NCBI GenBank assembly: GCA_022432975.1
Contig: CM039509.1
Location: forward strand, 46,931,184 to 46,995,183
Length of the DNA stretch: 64,000 bases
Direction: 5' to 3'
Source: Begonia masoniana
Lineage: Eukaryota; Streptophyta; Magnoliopsida; Cucurbitales; Begoniaceae
Part shown: one piece after another, positions 57,747 through 64,000 of the stretch
How the letters are laid out: every line of letters starts with the position of its first letter
Position numbering within the stretch: the stretch's first letter is position 1
Translations under genes and position numbers: made by a program
The notes under the pieces: model-generated
What the model was told of the DNA's origin: nothing
What the model saw: the letters and a program-made list of their open reading frames with translations, nothing else
Databases searched by the model: none

Positions 57747-58940
57747 ATGGCCAGACGCCCAGGGAGACCTAGAGTGCCTAGAGAAATACCAAATGTGAGA
57801 AACGAAGAGGAGCCTAGTGTGATCAGACAGCTGACCGAATTGATGCGTCAGTAGACTGATATAGTGCGTCAACAGTCTGACCAGCTAGGAGTGTTATTGA
57901 ACCGGGAAGCACAAGGAAGTGCCAACTCGGGTTCTAGCAGTGAACATTCTGGAGATAGATTCCGGAGGCTAAGGCCACTCACGTTTGATGGACAGTCATC
58001 TGATCCGGTTATTGCTGAAGGATGGCTTAGAAAGATTGAAAGTATGTTTAGGTGTGCCAATATAGGAGAAGGAGACAAGGTCACGTTGGCAACCTTTCAT
58101 TTAGCTGGTGAAGCTCAACTCTGGTGGGAAACAGTAGAGACCACCACTGATGTTTTGGCGATGCCTTGGTCGCAATTCAAAGACATTTTCTACGGGAAGT
58201 ATTTCAGCAGCACAGTCCAGACAGCAAAGAAATTGGAATTCTTGAACTTGAAGCAGACAGGGTCAGTGGCTGAATACAGTAGGCAATTTGAATCTCTGTC
58301 CAGGTTTGCTGGACATTTTGCTCACAAAGACGAGGATAAAGTGTTCAAATTTATTCATGGATTGAAGCCAGAAATTCACCGGGGTGTTAAATTCTGTGGT
58401 ATTAAAGGCTTGACATTCAGCGAGGTTGTGTCCACTGCTCTGGAAGTGGAAGAAGCTGAGAGGTTGTGTGCTAGGCCAAGAGAGGTCCCACAAAGGTTTA
58501 ACTAGCCACACCAACAGAGAGGAACGAAGAGGCCAAGTGAAGGCCAAAATAGCCAGGGATCAGGAGGGAAGGTACAGAATGTCAGGAAATTTCCCCAGTG
58601 TCCTAAATGTTTGAAGAACCACCCAGGTGAATGCATACTGGGCTTTGGGAAGTGTTTCAACTGTGAGGAGGTTGGACACACATACAAAGAGTGCTCGAAG
58701 CCTAAAGTCACCAGATGCTACAGCTGTAACAAGGTTGGTCACATTAGTAGAGACTGTCTAGTTCCTAAGAGTGGCCCTGCTATGATTAAACCAAGAATTT
58801 TCTCCATGGTGGAGTCGGGGGATGAAGAACAGCCTGCTGTGGTGTCAGGTACAATATTGATCAACTCTGTGCCTGCTTTTACTTTAATAGATTCTGGTGC
58901 AACACATTCATTTATAGCATCTGCTTTTGCCATTAAGTTA
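57747..58940 (+). pseudogene. Tekay gag and start of protease, interrupted
   Basis: Starts MARRPGRPRVPRE at ATG 57747. Stops at 57852 and 58503 break a frame that otherwise stays open to the insertion point. The Retrotrans_gag domain (about 57960-58400) has PLTFDGQSSDP, AEGWLRKIESMF, QLWWETV and VAEYSRQFESLSRF. Three cysteine-rich motifs follow: CPKCLKNHPGEC, CFNCEEVGHTYKEC and CYSCNKVGHISRDC (58600-58760). The protease active-site motif LIDSGATHSFIAS is at about 58886-58925. The retroviral sequence then ends near 58940 (AFAIKL), where unrelated DNA begins. Confidence 0.88.
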
Positions 58941-60042
58941 GTGATGGACTTCTGGGACCTAAGACGCATGCGGAAGACTATATTAAGCAGCAAGGTTCGG
59001 TGTTCTTTGGAGAAACCAAAGAACACTCCAAACAGTCGCTAAAACAGAGGAAAAATCGAAAATTGCGTAGGAGATGAGAAAATTGATACCGTCGAAATGG
59101 AGAGATGGGTGAGTTGGGTAACGCCTCAGAAAAGGCCGTTTGGATTGAAGGAAGCGTTGTGGAGGAGATGGACGGCGAAAGGAAGCCGAGCCGGCCGAAA
59201 GGTGTTCCCTGTACCTTCGGCGAAGAGCTCCACCATGATGGGAGGAGTGCTTCCAGCAACTAGGCTGCCCTACGCGTAATGCTTCGTCCTCAGAAGAGGC
59301 CGAGGGAAATGTAAATGAAGACCCGTGGCTGGTCCAAAGGCAGTGCGATGCGCAACTCTGCGCCTTTGGAAAGAAGTCCCTCGTTGCCGAGGAGAAATCA
59401 CAGCTTAAGGGCACGGGTTTCCTCCTTCCTCCTTTTCGACTCCAGCTTTTGGCAGAGGGAGAGAAGGCAAGGGAAAGAGTACCTCCAAGCAACCGTGAAG
59501 CTTGAGGCACAATTTGGTGGTCATCCATGGTGTCTCGCGCCAATGAAGACCGTGGGAAAAACCCACACGGAGGATGCTCCGAACAAGAAGAAACTCTTCT
59601 GTAAATTCCAAATATTGATAAAAAAACTAATTACAATAACCAAAGGGAAAAGCTTAAATATCAAGGGAAGGCTTCGGGAGAAAGCAAGAGCCGTTGGAGA
59701 TGCTTCTTCAAAAATGTAGCCGTTGTGCTCGGCCACATCAGCAGCTCCACATCAGCAGTTGGCTCCAGGCATGGCAAGTTCACTTAAAATTTCCAAACCC
59801 TAAACAATTTAACCAAATAATCTAACAATAAAATTGGCTACAAGTGGCCAATAAATAAGGATTAAGAAAAACCCATAGTGTCATAAACTTAAAAACAAAT
59901 AAAGAACTCGGTTACAAAATTTGATAAAGGGAAGACAAATTCCCTCTTCCTTTAGTCATTCCAAGCTTTGAGAAGAATTTTTAACCTACAAAACTCACAA
60001 ACCAATTAGTATATAAAATAGTTAGAATTCATACCTTGGTTC
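58941..60042. other. ~1.1-kb foreign insertion inside the Tekay protease region
   Basis: The protease-coding sequence stops near 58940 and retroviral sequence resumes near 60043-60060 ([11 protein letters not shown]). The DNA between is unlike the element: a GC-rich block (59060-59600) and an AT-rich block (59740-60040). On the minus strand there are splice-like signals (ATGAACCAAG/GTATGAATT near 60030; an acceptor TTTACAG near 59610) and an open frame 58983-59543 (MARDTMDDHQIVPQASRLLG start) rich in Ser, Pro and Arg, with no domain I recognise. I found no terminal inverted repeats or clear target duplication, so its nature (captured host gene piece, non-LTR or Helitron-like insertion, or recombination junction) is open. 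Confidence 0.6.
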
Positions 60043-63000
60043 ATGTTTGACGGTTCGGGATCGTTGGCACATCAGTTAGATGTACAGTTTGCCCCTTCCA
60101 TGCATGTGTTTAATGTTGCATTGCCTTCTGGTGAACGCATGCACTCTAACCAAGTGATGCTTGGCAGTAATGTGTTAGTAGGGAATGTAAGTCTACCTGC
60201 TGATCTTATAATTATGGATATAATAGGATTTGATGTGATCCTAGGAATGGACTGGTTGTTTAAACATCATGCCACAATAGATTGTAGGACTGGAATAGTC
60301 AGCTTCCAACCCCCTGGTAGTTTGAAGCATACCTTTCAAGCTTCAAAGAAGAGTAAGGAAATGTCTGTGATGACTTCTATTAACACAAGGCCTCCCCTGT
60401 GTGGAGAGTATTTGTGTTTCCTAGCTAGCGTTTTAGACACACAGCTTGTAGGAAAAGTAAATCCTCAGAATGTCCTAATTGTCCAAGACTTCCCCGAAGT
60501 ATTCTTAGATGACCTCCCTGGTTTGCCACCAGATAGAGAAATTGAATTTGTTGTAGATGTTTACCCCGGAGCCGAGCATGTGTCTAAGAATCCATATAGA
60601 TTAGCACCAACAGAACTTAATAAATTAAAGAAACAGTTGGAGGAATTGTTGGATAAAGGGTTCATACGCCCTAGCTTTTCACCATGGGGTGCACCAGTCC
60701 TTTTTGTCAAAAAGAAAGATGGATCAATGCGTATGTGCATCGATTATAGAGAGTTGAATAAGTTAACTGTCAAGAACAAGTACCCTTTGCCGAGGATTGA
60801 TTACTTATTTGACCAGCTTATGGGTGCAAGAGTTTTCTCTAAGATTGACCTTAGATCCGGTTATTACCAACTGAAGGTAAGATCTGAAGATATCCCAAAG
60901 ACTGCCTTCCGCACAAGGTATGGACATTATGAGTTTTTGGTTATGTCTTTTGGTTTGACAAATGCACCAGCAGCCTTCATGGATCTTATGAATAGAGTGT
61001 TTTATGAATACTTGGATAAGTTTGTCATAGTGTTTATCGATGATATTCTAATCTATTCTAGAACTAAGGATGAGCATGCAAGGCATTTGAGCTTGGTATT
61101 AGGATTACTAAGGCAGCACCAACTTTATGCCAAGTTTTCTAAGTGTGAGTTCTGGTTGGACCAAGTCTACTTTTTAGGACATGTCATCTCTGGGGACGGC
61201 ATATCTGTTGATCCAGCAAAAGTTCAAGCAGTTAGGGAGTGGCCCCAACCGAAGAGTGCTACTGATATTCGAAGTTTTCTTGGACTAGCAGGGTATTACA
61301 GAAAGTTCATCGAAGGATTTTCTAAGATTGCTACACCCCTTACTAAGTTAACCAGGAAAAATGTGAAGTATATATGGACGGATGAATGTGAACATAGTTT
61401 CACGACCTTGAAACAGAAACTAACCAATGCTCCAATTTTAACCCTTCCAACTGAGGATGGTAAATTTAGTATTTACTGTGATGCTTCCAAGATTGGTCTT
61501 GGATGTGTGTTAATGCAAGATGGTAAGGTCATAGCTTATGCCTCTAGACAGTTAAAAACTCATGAGAAGAATTACCCTACCCATGATTTAGAATTAGCTG
61601 CTATAGTATTTGCACTTAAGATTTGGAGGCACTACTTATACGGACAGCCTTGTGAAATATTTTCAGATCATAAAAGTCTGAAGTATATTTTCACACAAAA
61701 GGAGCTAAACATGAGGCAACGACGATGGTTGGAATTTGTCAAGGACTACGATTTTGAGATTAAATATCATCCCGGCAAGGCAAATGTAGTGGCTGACGCC
61801 TTGAGTAGAGTAACAACATCAACCCCAGCTATAAATTTCAGTATGCCATTAGCTTTAGAGTCAGAATTCCAAAAGTTTGATCTTGAAGCAGTATCTAGTG
61901 TGTCAGCTATACTTTCAGCCATAACCTTAAAGCCTACCATTCTTGAAAAATAAAGGAAGCTCAGACGAATGATGTTGAGTGTAACAAGTACAAGTCAAGC
62001 ATGGATTCTACGGACAAATCGAATTTTAACTATTTTGCTGATGGGATCCTTAAGTTTAGAAGTAGATGGTTTATTCCTGCCATTAAGGAACTTCGGGATG
62101 AGATTCTTTCTGAAGCGCATTTTTCCAGATTTTCTGTCCACCCTGGGAGTACAAAGATGTATAAGGATCTTAAACAACATCATTGGTGGCCAGGCATGAA
62201 GAGAAGTGTGGCAGAATATGTAGGATCGTGTTTGTGCTGTCAGCAGATTAAGGCCGAGCATCAGAGACCCTCAGGAGCATTGCGACCCTTACCAGTCCCT
62301 GAATGGAAATGGGAGCAAATAACAATGGATTTTGTTGTTGGATTACCTAGAACAACAAAGGGGCACGATGCAATTTGGGTTATAGTTGACCGTCTAACCA
62401 AATCTGCTCATTTTCTGCCAATCAAGACAACTTACTCAATGGATCAGCTTGCCGAATTGTACATGCAAGAGATTGTCAGATTGCATGGAGTTCCAAGTTC
62501 TATAGTTTCAGACCGAGACTCCAGATTCACATCTAAGTTTTGGAAAAGTTTGCACAAGGCTATGGGAACACAACTTAGTTTTAGCACAGCTTTCCACCCA
62601 CAAACAGACGGACAATCGGAAAGGACTATTCAAACATTGGAAGATATGCTCCGTGCATGTGTATTGGATTTTCAAGGCTCTTGGAGCATGTACCTATCCC
62701 TAGTAGAATTCTCTTATAATAACAGTTTCCAGGCAACAATAGGAATGGCACCATATGAAGCATTGTATGGGCGAAAGTGCAGATCACCTTTGTACTGGGA
62801 TGAAGTTGGAGAAGCACAGTTGCTTGGTCCTGATATTGTGCAACAAACTGTTGAGAAGGTTACCCTCATCCGACAGAGAATTTGGCAGCTCAGAGTCGGC
62901 AGAAGAGTTATGCAGATTGCAGGCGTAGAGAATTGGAATTTGTGATTGGTGATGAAGTCTTTCTCAAGGTGTCACCATTCAAAGGAGTTGTGAGATTTGG

Positions 63001-63367
63001 AAAGAGAGGAAAGTTGAACCCCAGATTCATTGGACCATTCGCTATTCAAAAGAGAGTTGGGAGAGCAGCTTACCAGTTGCAACTACCAACTTCTATGGAA
63101 GGAATCCACAATGTGTTCCATGTTTCTATGTTAAAGAAGTGTGTAAGAGATCCATAGCAGATTGTGGAACAGCAGGACATCGAGGTTCTTCCTACTCTTG
63201 CATATGAGGAGAAACCTGTAAGGATCTTGGACTATGCAGTGAAGGTATTGCGCAACAAGGAAGTTCCACTAATGAAAGTCTTATGGCACAACCAGAACAT
63301 GGAGGAGACAACCTGGGAGCGCCAGCAAGACATGATGGACCAGTATCCAGAATTATTCAGGTACTAA
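60043..63367 (+). pseudogene. Tekay pol: protease remainder, RT, RNase H, integrase, chromodomain
   Basis: 60043-61953 is open for 636 codons. The protease C-terminal part has [21 protein letters not shown] has [51 protein letters not shown] and the catalytic [10 protein letters not shown] (near 61033-61062). RNase H has [39 protein letters not shown] and VVADALSR. A frameshift near 61951 leads to integrase (62001-62945): WWPGMKRSVAEYVGSCLCCQ finger, TMDFVVGLPRT, VSDRDSRFTSKFW and DGQSERTIQTLEDML (D, D, E). Another shift near 62880 leads to the C-terminal module (LNPRFIGPF, NVFHVSMLKK), a stop at 63155, and a chromodomain-like tail (YEEKPVRILDYAV, LRNKEVPLMKVLW, ETTWERQQDM) ending at 63367. 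Chromodomains direct chromovirus integration to marked chromatin. Confidence 0.92.
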
Positions 63368-63402
63368 ATTTTGAGGACAAAATTTCTTTAAGGAGGGTAG
63401 AT

Positions 63403-64000
63403 TGTAACACTCGGTTCTATTAAGCCACATTTAAATTATCCCATAGGATGTATTAGCTGTTGTGTAAATTTTGGAAAGAAAGTGATAGGGTTAATTAATA
63501 ACTATGCAAGGACAGAAGAGTAATTAGCAATTTGGAAGAAATGGATAGCGTATTTAAGGGAAGTGTTAATGAAGTAGCCGCCACTGTTTCATTTCATTTC
63601 CTCTTCCACCCTCAGCCCCTCAGCTTAGCAGAGCGCGATAGGAGATCCTCTTCGATTCTTCCAGCGATTTCCTCTGAACTAGGTGAGTTTTGCTTCTATT
63701 TCTTGCTACATTGTAACTATCGTTGGTAGGAGGGTTGATAAATGAAGTTTTGAGAATGCGGTATGCGAGTGCTAGTTTCGGTTTATGAGTTGAAATCGGG
63801 AATGCACCATGACTAGAGTTCCCAAATCAGTTTCCCTTAGATTTCTAGTGGTTTAGAATGAAGATTAGAAGAAACTTAATGTTTGCTTTGTCTATGGTTT
63901 TAGGTTTGAGTAATATCCGAAGTAGCTTGCAACCAAGTTTTTCCAGGAGGCCAGGTAAGTGAAGTTTGCTTGTGCCTTCGGGCCTACATCACAAAACGTT
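63403..64000 (+). repeat. Tekay 3' LTR (truncated by window end)
   Basis: Begins TGTAACACTCGG after the purine tract AAGGAGGGTAGAT (63390-63402) and matches 55523-56120 with about three substitutions. The rest of the LTR lies beyond the window. Confidence 0.93.

Larger units (their letters stand above)
55523..64000 (+). mobile_element. Tekay/Del-type chromovirus (Ty3-gypsy), right end outside window
   Basis: The 5' LTR is 55523-57591, the internal region 57592-63402, and the 3' LTR starts at 63403 and is cut by the window end. The pol order RT, RNase H, integrase is gypsy. A C-terminal chromodomain and long LTRs identify a Tekay/Del chromovirus. The first 598 bases of the two LTRs differ at only about three positions, so the insertion is recent. 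Even so, coding stops, frameshifts and a 1.1-kb foreign insertion in the protease region make it non-autonomous. Confidence 0.92.

Noticed and set aside
58983..59543. 186-codon antisense open frame in the Tekay insertion as a real gene
   Set aside because: Ser/Pro/Arg-rich with no known motif, and open frames of this length are common in GC-rich DNA; kept only as part of the unexplained insertion.

Overview
The window looks like nuclear DNA from a eudicot plant. It is AT-rich, its host genes contain introns, and a large part of it is plant LTR retrotransposons (Athila, Sirevirus, copia and chromovirus types) plus a Cassandra TRIM carrying 5S rRNA-like sequence. I cannot name the species from sequence alone. 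Most annotations come from reading translations and splice signals by eye; no alignment or search was run.

Layout. Positions 1-3.3 kb hold a possible exon of an unidentified + strand gene, then a near-perfect 1.34 kb tandem duplication. Each copy carries one small minus-strand VQ-motif gene of the SIB1/SIB2 (sigma-factor-binding protein) type. From 3.3 to 7.2 kb the sequence is non-genic, with a foldback element, a degenerate hAT-like element and a minisatellite. From 7.2 to 20.3 kb lies the minus-strand 3' part (17 exons, 672 codons) of a PATROL1-like MUN/DUF810 (Munc13-like) gene. It has a 494-bp Mutator-like MITE in its last intron and is cut off at its 5' side by a 100-N assembly gap.

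From 21.26 to 33.93 kb lies a Cassandra TRIM whose left LTR was split by a complete but decayed Athila-type Ty3-gypsy element (21455-33414). From 35.1 to 43.9 kb lies a decayed Sirevirus (Ty1-copia). A complete-looking ERI1/ERI2-like 3'-5' exoribonuclease gene with a C-terminal GRF zinc finger follows (44.6-47.0 kb). A minus-strand Ty1-copia element (48327-54708) is inserted exactly at the stop codon of an unidentified minus-strand gene. From 55.5 kb to the window end lies a Tekay/Del-type chromovirus with more than 2-kb LTRs. Its protease-coding region is interrupted by about 1.1 kb of non-retroviral sequence.

How the parts relate. The host genes are separated, and in places split or capped, by successive retroelement insertions. 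Target-site duplications give the relative order for Athila inside Cassandra. LTR similarity suggests that the Athila and Tekay elements are young and the Sirevirus older. Apart from the ERI-like gene and the two VQ genes, each host gene here is truncated by a gap, the window edge or a transposon. I found no CRISPR array, operon, complete rRNA or tRNA gene. The most unusual observations are the Athila-in-Cassandra nest, the stop codon lying inside a target-site duplication, the foreign segment inside the Tekay protease, and the duplicated VQ gene.
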